A stretch of 64,000 nt of DNA from Deltaproteobacteria bacterium (GTDB taxonomy: Bacteria; Desulfobacterota; DSM-4660; Desulfatiglandales; HGW-15), in contig JAGVAP010000132.1 of NCBI GenBank assembly GCA_020060215.1, positions 1-64,000 on the forward strand, read 5' to 3'. This document shows, piece by piece, positions 1 to 9,193 of the stretch. Both the position numbers and the translations under genes were made by a program. How positions within the stretch are numbered: position 1 is the first letter of the stretch; each line of letters begins with the position of its first letter. The notes under the pieces are model-generated. The model did no database searches, was not told the origin of the DNA, and was given only the letters and a program-made list of their open reading frames with translations.

Positions 1-60
1 AATCGAACCCGTGTCTTCGCCGTGAGAGGGCGATATCCTAGACCGCTAGACGATGGGACC
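1..60 (-). tRNA. tRNA-Glu (CTC), 3' part cut off by the window edge
   Basis: Read on the minus strand from 60, the sequence gives an acceptor strand GGTCCCA, a D-arm with GTCT and AGGA, an anticodon stem-loop whose seven-base loop CTCTCAC puts CTC at positions 34-36, and the start of the T-arm with GGTTCGA. The 3' acceptor strand lies outside the window. The D-arm and anticodon-loop context match bacterial tRNA-Glu. Confidence 0.9.
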
Positions 61-63
61 AGA

Positions 64-137
64 TGGCTGGGGGAGAAGGATTCGAACCCTCGTTAACGGG
101 GCCAGAACCCGTCGTCCTGCCGCTGAACGATCCCCCA
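64..137 (-). tRNA. tRNA-Gln (CTG) with encoded CCA
   Basis: On the minus strand the 74-nt gene starts TGGGGGA and ends TCCCCCA-G-CCA, so the acceptor stem pairs fully and the CCA end is encoded. The anticodon stem ACGGG/CCCGT encloses loop TTCTGGC with anticodon CTG. The T-loop GGTTCGAAT is canonical. It lies only a few bases upstream of tRNA-Glu in the same direction, so the two are probably co-transcribed. Confidence 0.93.
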
Positions 138-478
138 GCACGAATTAATGTTGCGTACCCTCCCCCAAAAGTCAAGACAAAAGAATAGTTGAAAAGAATG
201 GGTAAATGGAACGATGGAATGATGGGGGGGAAGAAGAGTGGGGGGGATGGAACGATGGAATACTGGAATGATGGGGCGGCGCTTTGCGGGACAAGGCGCG
301 CCACCTCGGGGTGGCCCGAAGAACCGAATTTTAAATATGAATTCTGGACAGGATGACAGGATCAACAGGATCTGTTTTCTTGGCCTGATCGCGAGCATCC
401 GGAAATGCCATTTCCGGATGTTTACAGCCTCTGTGATTTGGGCTTGATTGGTCATTTGAGCCTGGCATTTGGATTCCA
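138..478. other. non-coding gap with several short repeats
   Basis: No credible gene is seen. The gap holds GGAATGATGG-type words (about 208-275), an ACAGGAT iteration (343-373), a perfect palindrome (396-420) and a TTGATTGGTCATTTG word (about 443-478). The last word recurs near 42755, and the others recur in further gaps of this window. Confidence 0.6.
396..420. repeat. 25-bp perfect palindrome
   Basis: CATCCGGAAAT and ATTTCCGGATG are perfect inverted arms around GCC. It lies about 60 nt past the stop of the minus-strand attH-like gene. There is no T-run on either side, so a classical intrinsic terminator is not supported, although an RNA hairpin would form. Confidence 0.6.
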
Positions 479-1621
479 CTAATCCGCCCCCTCTTCTTCC
501 GGCGGCGTCAGGCGAAACGGCTTGTGGTAGCCGGTCAGCTCCACGTAACCGAATCCTGCCAGTGGTTTTTGACCCGTCCTCCCCTGGACCGAGACGCTCC
601 CCTCCCAGTAGGTCACCTGGGTAGTCCTTGTGGTCACGAGCTCCTGATCGGGAAGATTCGGGGTGATGAGAAGATCCATCTGCAGCGAATTCACGAGGAT
701 GCGCCACCTGCCGGGATAGACGGCGCCGGTCTTCGGGCTTTTCCATCTGTCAAGCACCTCCACCCTGAAATCGTCAGCGTTCAGATGAATCTTTTCGCCG
801 GATGCATCCACAAACGTGCCGCTCGAAGCGGGGCTGTAGGCACCCCTGTCGAGCCGGAGCACATAGATCATCAACTCCGTGTCGTCACTGAGCTGGATGC
901 TGAACCAGTCCCATCCGACCACGTCCTGTTCCAGCGGGGCAGAGCTGAACTCGTGGTCCATCCAAGCTTTCCCCCGGACCGGCAAAGCTTTTCCGTGCAG
1001 GGTCAACGTTCCGGAGACCTCCAACCGAGGGACGGAGTAATAGCAGGAGCTGCTCTCAGGTCTTAGGCCCTTACGGCTGTAGCCGCTCAGACCATGGGGT
1101 ACGGGCCCCTTGATGTCTCTGGCCTTCAGATCCAGGCCGAATTGGCCTGAAGCTGCTTTCAGATGGTGCGTATCGCCGGTTATCCCGGCGGACCATGGGC
1201 CAAGGAAAACGCGGGTGGACGGCCCTTCCTGAAGAACGCCGGCCAGCCCCACCGCACCCCTCGACATCGTCTCCTCCTGGAAAAAGCGCTTCCCCTCGAT
1301 GTCGGAAAGGGCCGCATGGGCGAAAAACAGGTCCGTTGTCCGCCATGCGCTGGGATGGCGGGGCCATTCCGTTTCTGAGCCCGGGGGCACGAACCTGGTT
1401 CTGAAAAAGGTTAGCTGAAACCCGAATCTCCGGGATGATTCGGTCTCCAGGTTACCGGTGTAGTACCACCACTCCGTCCGGTAGCAGGGATGGGAACCAT
1501 GATCCCCGGGAAAGACCAGGTTGCATGGGCCGGTCACCTGGCAGTAGTCATTCGCCTCCGATGCGGAGACGCTGGAAAGGACAGCCAAGATCAATGCGAC
1601 GGCTGCAGAGATGATTTTCAT
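479..1621 (-). CDS. AttH-like secreted lipocalin-domain protein (CrtC/COG5621 family)
   Basis: The 380-residue protein starts with an apparent signal peptide (MKIISAAVALILAVLSSVSA) that I used to place the start; a longer in-frame reading to 1654 is less likely. The motif TEWWYYTGNL near the mature N-terminus and a later WMDHEFSS segment are typical of the carotenoid 1,2-hydratase-like/AttH lipocalin family, which has two eight-stranded barrels. In many proteobacteria this gene follows an ABC permease and ATPase, as it does here (permease 2102-4681, ATPase 4892-5596). The system is thought to work on lipids or other hydrophobic ligands in the envelope. The actual substrate cannot be read from sequence, and hydratase activity should not be assumed. 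Confidence 0.8.
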   Translation of the reverse strand: MKIISAAVALILAVLSSVSASEANDYCQVTGPCNLVFPGDHGSHPCYRTEWWYYTGNLETESSRRFGFQLTFFRTRFVPPGSETEWPRHPSAWRTTDLFFAHAALSDIEGKRFFQEETMSRGAVGLAGVLQEGPSTRVFLGPWSAGITGDTHHLKAASGQFGLDLKARDIKGPVPHGLSGYSRKGLRPESSSCYYSVPRLEVSGTLTLHGKALPVRGKAWMDHEFSSAPLEQDVVGWDWFSIQLSDDTELMIYVLRLDRGAYSPASSGTFVDASGEKIHLNADDFRVEVLDRWKSPKTGAVYPGRWRILVNSLQMDLLITPNLPDQELVTTRTTQVTYWEGSVSVQGRTGQKPLAGFGYVELTGYHKPFRLTPPEEEGAD

Positions 1622-1754
1622 GGCTTCATATCTCGATCTTTTTACGGCCTCCACGTTGCGTGTGGGAGCTGCATCCCTTTGACGCCTTCGGGCCCGAAGA
1701 GTACGCGGGAGCGTCCGTCCTGTGCGTTCCCACGACGGAGCATGGGAACCAAAA

Positions 1755-2101
1755 TCCTGTTCATCCTCTCATCCTGTCTAACCTCTTATCCTTGGAGAAC
1801 GAGAAAGGAGACCACTCGACACGAAAAACAGCGTGATGATCTTCTGAACAATGCTGCGGCCTATAAGAAGACAACATAAAAAGAACCTTTTGACAGGATA
1901 ACAGGATCAACAGGATGATGATGTTAACAGTCAATTGGAGATCCTGGACATGTTTCGACTCCGACAAATCTCGGATCAGACCCACGCCAGGAGTTCTGGG
2001 AACAAATCTCATCAGGGAGAAACCTCAATTCCTCTCTTTCAGTTTGTAGAAAATTCCTGTTCATCCTGTTCATCCTGTCGAGAATTCTTGTCTCCGTTTT
2101 C
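1755..2101. repeat. ACAGGAT-family repeats in alternating orientation
   Basis: Iterated ATCCTGT words lie near 1757-1778, ACAGGAT words at 1889-1919 and ATCCTGT words again at 2056-2080, so neighbouring blocks are inverted to one another. The first two flank a duplicated fragment of dppB (separate entry). Further copies in the same family lie just upstream of the permease gene (about 4683-4712), upstream of dppB (10332-10340), at 49283-49458 and at 54809-54838. The stretch 1920-2055 between blocks has nothing else I can identify. Confidence 0.75.
1801..1877 (-). pseudogene. frameshifted fragment of the dppB 5' end
   Basis: The stretch 1801-1897 aligns with 10245-10340, which is the start of the intact dppB gene plus its upstream sequence, at roughly 85-90 percent by eye. 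The shared start codon is at 1877. A base inserted within the first five codons and another indel further on break the reading frame, and similarity stops at 1801, so only about 25 codons are represented. Both the original and the copy are followed upstream by an ACAGGAT repeat, and the copy has an inverted ATCCTGT block on its other side. I read it as a captured and decayed gene fragment. Confidence 0.8.
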
Positions 2102-4681
2102 TCACGCATCCTTCAGTACCTGCGCCGGGGAACTCCGCAGCACCAGCCGCACCGCAGGGAGCGCAGCCAGCAATGCGGTCGCCATGATCAGCGGGACCGA
2201 GACCAGGAGCGATTCCCACTCCACCCTGAAGAGGAAGGTCCAGCCGAAGGATTGGAGGTTGACCACATAGATCAGCAGATAGGAGACAAAGAAGCCGCAG
2301 ACCAGCCCCACCCCCTCCCCGGCCGCTACAATGAGGATCGCCTCCCAGAAGATCATGGACCGCACCTGGCCTGAACCGCTCCCCAAAGCCAGCAGCGTAT
2401 TCAGTTGGCGCAGACGTTCCAGGACCAGGACGGTGAGCGTCGTCGTAATCCCCAGGCCTGCGACGATCAGCGCGATCAGTAGCAGCACGGTAGTCACCGA
2501 AAAGGTCTGGTCAAAGATCTGGAGCACCTCCTCCCGGAGCTCCAGGCCCGAGGCCATTTCGATCGGATGTCCCTCTCCAATCCGCCTGTGGAGCCGGTTG
2601 CGGATTCGGCTTGCGGCCTCCTTCATGTCCTGATCCCGGTCTTTGAGAAAGAGGCGGGCGCCGCTCCACCGCTCGTCTCCTGTCAGCTCCCGGAACCGGT
2701 TCAGATCCATGTAGACGATCCCGCCCCGGGTCCGATAATCCCTGAACACCCCGAGAACAGGCAGTTGGGTATGCACTTCTCCGCTTGAGAAGGTGAAGCG
2801 GCTCCCTTCGGTCAACCCTGACTGGTTCGAGAAGACCTCCGAGACCAGGACCCCCTCACCCGAGAGCAGCTTCGTTCGGATCTCCTCCATGTTCCCTTCG
2901 ATCAGCAGGAACCGGGCATGGCGGAGGAGGGGTTCCAGGGCCACGGCCTCGAACTCGTACGGCAACCCTCCGTATCTGAGCTCCAGATGGACATAAGGGA
3001 CGGCCTCCGTTTCCTCAATGCTGCGGATCGCGCGGACCACCTCCTCGGGCAGGGGATCCCGATAGTGGTTCAGTCCCGCCATTTTGGGCCGAATGAACAC
3101 ATCGCCGGCGAGGGTCTGACTGACCCACAGTGTCACGGTCTCGCGAAAACTGTTCACCATCACCACCAGGGCCACAAACAGGGCCATGGCCGTGACCAGG
3201 GCGCCGACCGATATCGAGATGCGGGGACCCGCATCCCGAACATACCGTGCTGCAAGAAAGGCCGGCTCACCCCCTACTCTTCGCAGCAGCAACGGGAGCC
3301 GGGACCCCATCCATCGGAGGAGGGGGAGGGAAAGGAGGGAGAACCCTACAACCAGCATCAGGATGGCCATATACCCGGTGACCGGGAACCCCGGCAGCCC
3401 TGGGATCCTGGCCACGGGAATGGCAAGGCCGATCATCAGCGCTCCTTCCATGACGAATGTCCTTTCCCGGCCGGCCTGAAGAGGGGTCTCATGGAAGACC
3501 ATGGCCTCCCTTGGAGAGATTCGGGCGGCCGCGGCAGCCGGCCTGGAGGCTGCGACCAGGCTAACGAAGATGGTGACCAGAAGGGAAAGGAGGATCTCCC
3601 ATGGGTCGTACCGAAGGGTATCCACCCTGACCCTCACGAAGAGGTTGTCGATCGTACTGCTCACCCCCTGCACCAGATATCTCACCAGCAAGGAGCCGAA
3701 CGGGATGGCCAGCAGCCAGCCGCAGAGCCCGAGGATGAACCCTTCCGAAATGGTCATTGCAAAGATCACCCTTTTCGAGGTGCCGAGGGAGCTCAGGATC
3801 GCAAGCTCCCGCCGGCGGGCGGCCACGTTGAGGGAGACGAGGCTGTAGACGAGGAACATGCCCACGAACAGGGAGACGAAGCTGAGGAGAGAGAGGTTCA
3901 GCTCATAGGCGCGTATCATGCCTCGGCCCGAGTCCCTGGTCTCCGAGGGCTCCGCCAGAGAGATCCCGGGAGGCAGCATCGCGCGGATCTCGGCGATCTC
4001 TTCACTGCCGGCCCAGGGCCTGAGCAGAAGATCGATGCGGTCGACATGGCCCTGGATACCCATGAATTCCTGGATGGTCGCTATGTCGCCAATCGCCGTT
4101 CGGCCCCCCTCCACCATGGACAGACCCTTGTGCTCCAGGATGCCGATGATGTCGAAGCGGCCCTTCTGTCTCACGTGCTCCAACTCGACTGAACCGCCGG
4201 GCTGCCAACCCCGTTCCTCCGCAAGCCTGCCGGCGATGAAAAGGCTTCCGGGTCGGCTCAGCAACTCGAGCCAGCTCCTGGCTGCTTCTGCCGAAGGTCC
4301 TTCAAGCTGCCAGGAATGAAACCTCTGACCGAGGATGGGATCGAGACCGATGAGGAGAAAGGGTTCGTGTCCGGTCCCCGAGGGCGACACGTAGGTCGTG
4401 ATGAAGGGAGACGCGCTCTCCACGGCCGGGTGGGACAGCAGATCCGCAACCAGGGACTCCGGGACCCGGCCCCCGGCTTTCACGACGGCCCAGTCCGCCT
4501 TCCCGGAGATCAGCTCCATACTCCGGTTGAAGGAGTCCAGTGAGGCGTCGATGGCGAGGCGCACACTGGTGAAGACCGCGGCCCCAAGGGCGATCCCGAA
4601 GAGCACGGCCAGCACCCGCCATGGGTGGGAACGGAAATGGCGAATGCTGAACCAGTTCATGAACCGAAGAAAGAACATCAT
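2102..4681 (-). CDS. ABC transporter permease with two FtsX domains (AttFG/LolCE-like)
   Basis: The 859-residue membrane protein has an N-terminal transmembrane helix (about 22-45) followed by a large periplasmic MacB-like domain, then two separate FtsX permease blocks (about 265-400 and 720-855) with an additional helical pair in the middle. This is the single-chain form of a LolC/E- or AttF/G-type permease, about twice the length of a single-module FtsX protein. It should pair with the ATPase at 4892-5596, and the AttH-like protein downstream is its usual companion. Such exporters move lipids or lipoproteins, or power envelope proteins. The start is placed at ATG 4681; no strong Shine-Dalgarno is visible because an ACAGGAT repeat abuts it. 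Confidence 0.85.
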   Translation of the reverse strand: MMFFLRFMNWFSIRHFRSHPWRVLAVLFGIALGAAVFTSVRLAIDASLDSFNRSMELISGKADWAVVKAGGRVPESLVADLLSHPAVESASPFITTYVSPSGTGHEPFLLIGLDPILGQRFHSWQLEGPSAEAARSWLELLSRPGSLFIAGRLAEERGWQPGGSVELEHVRQKGRFDIIGILEHKGLSMVEGGRTAIGDIATIQEFMGIQGHVDRIDLLLRPWAGSEEIAEIRAMLPPGISLAEPSETRDSGRGMIRAYELNLSLLSFVSLFVGMFLVYSLVSLNVAARRRELAILSSLGTSKRVIFAMTISEGFILGLCGWLLAIPFGSLLVRYLVQGVSSTIDNLFVRVRVDTLRYDPWEILLSLLVTIFVSLVAASRPAAAAARISPREAMVFHETPLQAGRERTFVMEGALMIGLAIPVARIPGLPGFPVTGYMAILMLVVGFSLLSLPLLRWMGSRLPLLLRRVGGEPAFLAARYVRDAGPRISISVGALVTAMALFVALVVMVNSFRETVTLWVSQTLAGDVFIRPKMAGLNHYRDPLPEEVVRAIRSIEETEAVPYVHLELRYGGLPYEFEAVALEPLLRHARFLLIEGNMEEIRTKLLSGEGVLVSEVFSNQSGLTEGSRFTFSSGEVHTQLPVLGVFRDYRTRGGIVYMDLNRFRELTGDERWSGARLFLKDRDQDMKEAASRIRNRLHRRIGEGHPIEMASGLELREEVLQIFDQTFSVTTVLLLIALIVAGLGITTTLTVLVLERLRQLNTLLALGSGSGQVRSMIFWEAILIVAAGEGVGLVCGFFVSYLLIYVVNLQSFGWTFLFRVEWESLLVSVPLIMATALLAALPAVRLVLRSSPAQVLKDA

Positions 4682-4734
4682 CTTGACAGGATGAAAGGAT
4701 GTACAGGATTTCCCCTAAGAGCAAGAAGACAAGA

Positions 4735-4885
4735 GTTTTCTCGCGCAGAGACGCAGAGGGAAGATCAGAATCAACCATTAGGCTTCTTGGATGAGACGTG
4801 CTCTGGGTCGCTTGCCGCCGTGGCAAGATCGTCTACAAAAATACAGCTACATATTGACCTGCGTCTCTGCGCCTCCGCGCGAATA
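4735..4885. repeat. inverted pair of CGCAGAGACGCAGAG-type words
   Basis: GCGCAGAGACGCAGAG at about 4743-4758 is matched by an inverted copy, CTGCGTCTCTGCGCCTC, at about 4860-4876. The pair encloses about 100 bp with no gene. It fills the gap between the ATPase and permease genes, which would make a long stem-loop in their shared transcript. Confidence 0.6.
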
Positions 4886-4891
4886 AAACCT

Positions 4892-5596
4892 TTATTCCGT
4901 ATTCATCAACCTCCCATCTTTCAATTGCAGCCGCATGGTGGCCCAGTGGTCGGCCAGGCTGCTGTGCGTGGCGATGATCACGGTCCTGCCGAACCGGCGG
5001 TTCAAATCCGCGAGCAGTCGAATCACCGACTCGCCGTTCCGGCTGTCGAGGTTTCCGGTCGGCTCGTCGGCCAGGATGATCTCAGGCTCGTTGATCAACG
5101 AGCGAACCACGGCGGTCCGCTGCATTTCACCCCCCGACAGCTGGGCAGGGTAGTGGTCCAGGCGATCGAGCAGGTGGAGCCAGTCGAGCCACTTCCTTGC
5201 CCGCCGCCGCACCTCCTCGAGAGGCTTACCGGCCATAAGGGCGGGGAGACATACATTTTCCATTACGCTCAAGGTAGGCAGCAGGTTGAAGGATTGAAAG
5301 ACCATCCCTACCACCTCCCGGCGAAACCGGGTCAGCTCGGCCTGGCTTGACCGCTGCAGACGGTGACCCGCCACGGTCAACTCTCCCCTTGTCGGTTGAT
5401 CCAGTCCGCCGAGGAGTGCCAGAAGGGTGCTCTTCCCCGAGCCGCTTTCGCCTTTAAGGACGACCAGCTGACCCGAAGGGATCTCGAGGTCGATATCCGT
5501 GACCCCGACCACCTCACCTGAGCCGAGAGAATAGACCCGTGTCAGCCCTCTGGCGTGGATCAGAGGGTCTGAATGAGTTTGCTCTCTCGCCGTCAT
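4892..5596 (-). CDS. LolD/MacB-type ABC transporter ATPase
   Basis: The 234-residue protein carries all nucleotide-binding motifs: Walker A GESGSGKST near residue 50, a Q-loop in FQSFNLLP, signature LSGGEMQR, Walker B ILADEPTGNLD and an H-loop ATHS. The EPTGNLDS form is typical of the LolD/MacB/FtsE class that energises FtsX-type permeases. It lies upstream of the two-module permease in the same direction and should form a cytoplasmic dimer under it. Confidence 0.93.
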   Translation of the reverse strand: MTAREQTHSDPLIHARGLTRVYSLGSGEVVGVTDIDLEIPSGQLVVLKGESGSGKSTLLALLGGLDQPTRGELTVAGHRLQRSSQAELTRFRREVVGMVFQSFNLLPTLSVMENVCLPALMAGKPLEEVRRRARKWLDWLHLLDRLDHYPAQLSGGEMQRTAVVRSLINEPEIILADEPTGNLDSRNGESVIRLLADLNRRFGRTVIIATHSSLADHWATMRLQLKDGRLMNTE

Positions 5597-5670
5597 TTTC
5601 TCGAATCCATGCCAAGAGTGTCTTCGTTCGTCTGAGAACGTAAGTGGTTAACCGGGTTTTTCTGAATCAA

Positions 5671-5846
5671 CCACAGACATGCACAGACCCGCACGGACGG
5701 ATCACCCCTGTCGCCGCTCACTCAAGCGGCGACAAACTCCGTCGCTCCGCGATGGACTTGAATTTTGCTGGCCGAAGGCCATGACCAGTTCTGGCCGGAC
5801 AGGTCGTCCCGACGGAATGTCCGTGCCGGTCTGTGCACGTCTGTGG
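5671..5846. repeat. 176-bp element with 28-bp inverted ends
   Basis: The arms 5671-5698 and 5819-5846 are inverted copies with two mismatches and contain the words CCACAGAC and TGCACAGACC. Between them is a small GTCGCCGCT/AGCGGCGAC hairpin and no gene. The element sits in the gap 5597-5951, between the LolD-type ATPase and dppF. The rest of the gap ends with a short GCGGCGAAGCCGC word that has a near copy beside the dppB stop at about 9319. No transposase is present. Confidence 0.7.
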
Positions 5847-5951
5847 ATAATAACACCTCAGTCTGCCTGGTCAGATCCTACGCTCCGCGATGCCAAGTCC
5901 TGAAGCGGCGAAGCCGCCTTGTACAAAGTTATCTAGAATTGCGGAGCAGTT

Positions 5952-6959
5952 TTATTTCCAGCAGCGAACCCAGTGCATGTCACCCACTCGATAGAGCCCG
6001 ATTTCCTCTTCCCTGCAGCGGCCCTCCACCATCCGACACCTTCCCTGGAATTTGCATCCGGGCGGCGGGTTGAAGGGGCTCGGCACATCACCCGGAAGGC
6101 CTCGGCCTTTGGGCCGCTCACGCTTCTCGGCCGAGGGGACGGCGGAGAGGAGGGCGTTGGTGTACGGATGGAGAGGTTTGTCGAAAAGCTCCTCGGTGGC
6201 GGCATATTCCATGATCTGACCCAGGTACATCACGGCCACGACATCGCTGATGTACCCGACCACATGGAGATCGTGAGAGATAAAGAGGTAGGTGAGACCC
6301 AGTTTTTCCTGGAGGTCTTTCAGGAGGTTCAGGATCTGGGCCTGGATGGAGACATCCAGGGCCGACACCGGCTCGTCGCATATGAGTAGAGAAGGGCCCA
6401 CGCTGAGGGCCCTTGCAATCCCGATCCTCTGCCGCTGCCCCCCGCTGAATTCATGAGGGTATCTGTCCGCCGCCGACGGCGCGATCCCCACCATCACCAG
6501 CAGCTCCGCAACGCGGTCTTTACGTTCGCCGCGTCCGCGGACCCCGATCGCCCGCAAACCCTCCTCGATGGACTGCCCCACGGTCATGCGGGGGTTGAGG
6601 GAGCCATAGGGATCCTGGAAGATGATCTGCATCTCCCTGCGCAGGGGTTTCATCTCTTCTGCGCTGAACGCGCCGATCTCCACCCCGCGGTAGGTTATAC
6701 TCCCTTCGTCCGGCTCGATGAGCTTAAGAATCAGGCGACCGACCGTGGTCTTCCCGCAGCCGCTCTCCCCTACGAGTCCCAGGGTCTTTCCCTTCTCGAT
6801 CTCCAGATCCACACCGTCTACGGCCTTGATCCAGCCGGTTGCCCTCTGCAGGAATCCCCGCATGACCGGAAAGTATTTCTTGAGACCTTCGACCTTGAGG
6901 ATGGCGTCTCCGGATAAGAAGATCGGGTTGGTGATCGCACTCGGCATGGTGGAAGACAT
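5952..6959 (-). CDS. dppF: dipeptide/oligopeptide ABC transporter ATPase DppF/OppF
   Basis: The 335-residue ATPase has Walker [11 protein letters not shown]-loop FQDPYGSLNP, signature FSGGQRQR and Walker B LLICDEPVSALD. The C-terminal oligo_HPY region has the family's Cys-rich end (GCKFQGRCRMVEGRC), which binds a 4Fe-4S cluster in related transporters. Its start codon overlaps the dppD stop by one base (TGATG), so translation is coupled. It pairs with DppD to power peptide uptake through DppBC. Confidence 0.93.
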   Translation of the reverse strand: MSSTMPSAITNPIFLSGDAILKVEGLKKYFPVMRGFLQRATGWIKAVDGVDLEIEKGKTLGLVGESGCGKTTVGRLILKLIEPDEGSITYRGVEIGAFSAEEMKPLRREMQIIFQDPYGSLNPRMTVGQSIEEGLRAIGVRGRGERKDRVAELLVMVGIAPSAADRYPHEFSGGQRQRIGIARALSVGPSLLICDEPVSALDVSIQAQILNLLKDLQEKLGLTYLFISHDLHVVGYISDVVAVMYLGQIMEYAATEELFDKPLHPYTNALLSAVPSAEKRERPKGRGLPGDVPSPFNPPPGCKFQGRCRMVEGRCREEEIGLYRVGDMHWVRCWK

Positions 6960-7978
6960 CAGACTCCCGTTCTCACCTCTCCAAATTTTTCAGGTTCACA
7001 CAGCACCGGACAACGGGCGAGGTGCCCTTCGCCGTAGTCGCACATCCCCGGGAACTCCATTCTGCAGGAGTCCTGGACGAACGTGCAGCGCGGATTGAAC
7101 GGGCAGCCCCGAGGCTTTTCCGAAGGGTCCGGCACGCTGCCATGGATGCTGTAGAGTCTCCCCCCTCGCTTCGATCGATGGGGGAGGGAATTCAACAGCC
7201 CCATCGTGTAGGGATGGCGGGGGTTGTCGAAGATCTGATCCCTCGTCCCCTGTTCCACGACCACGCCGGCGTACATCACGTAGATGGTGTCGGCAATGCC
7301 GGCCACGACGTTCAGGTCGTGCGAAATGTAGAGGAGCGACATGTCCCGCTTGCTCTGGAGGTCTGCGAACAGGTCCAGGATCTGCTTTTGTATCGTCACA
7401 TCGAGCGCAGTGGTGGGTTCATCCGCGATCACCAGATCGGGATTGCAGGCAAGGGCCATCGCAATCATCACCCTCTGCCTCTGCCCGCCGCTGAGCTGAT
7501 GGGGATAGTCCCGCATCCGCTCCTTCGGGGAGGGAATCCCCACGTCGGCCAACAACCGAAGGCACCGCTCTTCCGCCTCTCCTTCGGGAACGTCCTCGTG
7601 GACCTCGATGGCTTCCTTGACCTGGTCCCCGATCGTGAAGACCGGGTTGAGGGAAGTCATGGGTTCCTGGAAGACCATGGCGATCTGATTTCCCCTGATC
7701 TTCCGCAGTTCCTCTTCCCGGAGGTTCAGGAGATCCTGCCCCTTGAACATTATCCGGCCGGAGACGATTTCACCCGGGGGCCGGGGAATGAGGCCCAGTA
7801 TGGTCAAAGCCGATACCGTCTTGCCGCACCCGGATTCGCCCACGATGCAGACCGTTTTCCCTTTCCGCACGTCGAAGCTCACCCCGTCCACGGCCCGGGC
7901 GACCGTCTCGTCCCCGCGGAAATACACCCTCAGATCCTGCACCGACAGGAGGAGATCCCTGTCATTCACTCCAGCCAC
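6959..7978 (-). CDS. dppD: dipeptide/oligopeptide ABC transporter ATPase DppD/OppD
   Basis: The 339-residue protein has Walker [20 protein letters not shown], signature LSGGQRQR and Walker [13 protein letters not shown]. It ends with the oligo_HPY domain and the cysteine pattern [14 protein letters not shown], the usual cluster-binding tail of OppD/DppD. It starts one base after the dppC stop and overlaps dppF by one base, so dppC-dppD-dppF are tightly coupled. Confidence 0.93.
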   Translation of the reverse strand: MAGVNDRDLLLSVQDLRVYFRGDETVARAVDGVSFDVRKGKTVCIVGESGCGKTVSALTILGLIPRPPGEIVSGRIMFKGQDLLNLREEELRKIRGNQIAMVFQEPMTSLNPVFTIGDQVKEAIEVHEDVPEGEAEERCLRLLADVGIPSPKERMRDYPHQLSGGQRQRVMIAMALACNPDLVIADEPTTALDVTIQKQILDLFADLQSKRDMSLLYISHDLNVVAGIADTIYVMYAGVVVEQGTRDQIFDNPRHPYTMGLLNSLPHRSKRGGRLYSIHGSVPDPSEKPRGCPFNPRCTFVQDSCRMEFPGMCDYGEGHLARCPVLCEPEKFGEVRTGV

Positions 7979-7979
7979 C

Positions 7980-9113
7980 TCAGTACCTTTCCCTCAGTTT
8001 AGGGTTGAAGATGTCGCGTAAGCCCTCGCCGAACAGATTGAAGGAGAGGACCACCACCAGGATGGCGATCCCCGGCACAAAGGTGAGCCAGGGGGCGTCG
8101 AAGATAAAGTTCTTTCCGTCGGACAGGATATTGCCCCAGGTCGCATGCGGCGGCGGAACCCCGAAACCAAGAAAACTCAGGCCCGCTTCGGTCAGGATGG
8201 CGGTAGCGATCCCGATGGTCGCGGACACCAGGACAGGGGCAATGGCATTGGGGATCATGTGCCTGAAGATGATCCGCATGTTCCCAAGCCCCAGGGCGCG
8301 CGCAGCCGTGACGAAATCCTGCTCGCGCAGAGAAAGAAACTCGGCACGCACGAACCGGGTGGTGCCCATCCAGCTGGTGAGCCCGATCACGATCATGATG
8401 TTGTAGATGCTGGCCGGGAGCAGGGCCACCACCGTCAGGATCAGAAAGAAGCTCGGGAAGCAGAGCATGATGTCCACGAACCGCATGATCAGGGTGTCCA
8501 CGGTCAGGGTGCCTGCCGAGAGCCATCGCGGAGCGCTCCTTGACCTGAGGGCCGAAAGGTACAGGACCAGGAGAATTCCCCCCGCAGCGAGCAGAATGAA
8601 CCCGATCGTCCGTGTGTCACCCCACACGAAAGCCCCCCCCAGCAGGACAAGCAACGCGATGAGCATCTGATCCAGACGGACCCTGTTCTGGCCGAAATAG
8701 CCGGAGATCCCTCCCATGAAGATCCCGACCAGGACCGATATCCCGACTGCGACGAAGCCCACGGTCAGGGAGACCCACGCCCCCTGGAGCATCCTTGCAA
8801 AGACGTCCCTCCCGAGATCGTCCGTGCCGAAGAGATAGATGCCCAGCCGCGGTATCTCTTCAGGTGCCAGCGTCTCCAGGTCCGGTTGGGAAAAGGGGGG
8901 TTTGAGCTTCTCCTGCAGCCGCACCATAGCCGGATCGAGGACCGGATTGGTCCCGGAAGTCAGCAACAGCCCGGAGACGGCGACCAGGAGGAAGAGGATA
9001 AAAAAGAAGAGTCCCGCAAGCGCAAGGCGGTTCTTGCGAAGGAGTCTCCACCACTCCTGGAGCCTGGTGCGCTGGATTTTTGTTCGTGGTGCCTGGAATT
9101 GGGTTTCGACCAT
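7980..9113 (-). CDS. dppC: peptide ABC transporter permease DppC with an inserted hydrophobic segment
   Basis: The inner-membrane permease has the FGTDDLGRDVFAR motif that precedes the BPD_transp domain, and the EAA loop around EQDFVTAARALGLGNMRIIFRHMIPN. At 377 residues it is about 70 longer than typical DppC. The extra piece lies between GYFGQ (about residue 138) and the conserved MRFVDIMLCFP. It contains two hydrophobic stretches (IALLVLLGGAFV and FILLAAGGILLVLYL), so it may add a helical hairpin. It works with DppB, DppD, DppF and the binding protein. Confidence 0.92.
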   Translation of the reverse strand: MVETQFQAPRTKIQRTRLQEWWRLLRKNRLALAGLFFFILFLLVAVSGLLLTSGTNPVLDPAMVRLQEKLKPPFSQPDLETLAPEEIPRLGIYLFGTDDLGRDVFARMLQGAWVSLTVGFVAVGISVLVGIFMGGISGYFGQNRVRLDQMLIALLVLLGGAFVWGDTRTIGFILLAAGGILLVLYLSALRSRSAPRWLSAGTLTVDTLIMRFVDIMLCFPSFFLILTVVALLPASIYNIMIVIGLTSWMGTTRFVRAEFLSLREQDFVTAARALGLGNMRIIFRHMIPNAIAPVLVSATIGIATAILTEAGLSFLGFGVPPPHATWGNILSDGKNFIFDAPWLTFVPGIAILVVVLSFNLFGEGLRDIFNPKLRERY

Positions 9114-9193
9114 CGTCTCTGCTTTGGGTTGAAGAGGTTCCGGGTTCAGCGTTCAGGGTTCAAACCTCCAACGGCCCTCCTTTCAAGTCTTGT

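Noticed and set aside
396..420. intrinsic terminator of the attH-like gene
   Set aside because: The palindrome is perfect but no run of T follows on the transcribed side.
479..1621. carotenoid biosynthesis enzyme
   Set aside because: The fold family includes CrtC, but no carotenoid gene is nearby and the ABC permease and ATPase context is that of the AttEFGH-type group.
5671..5846. insertion sequence
   Set aside because: Inverted arms are present, but the interior is too short for a transposase and no target duplication is evident.
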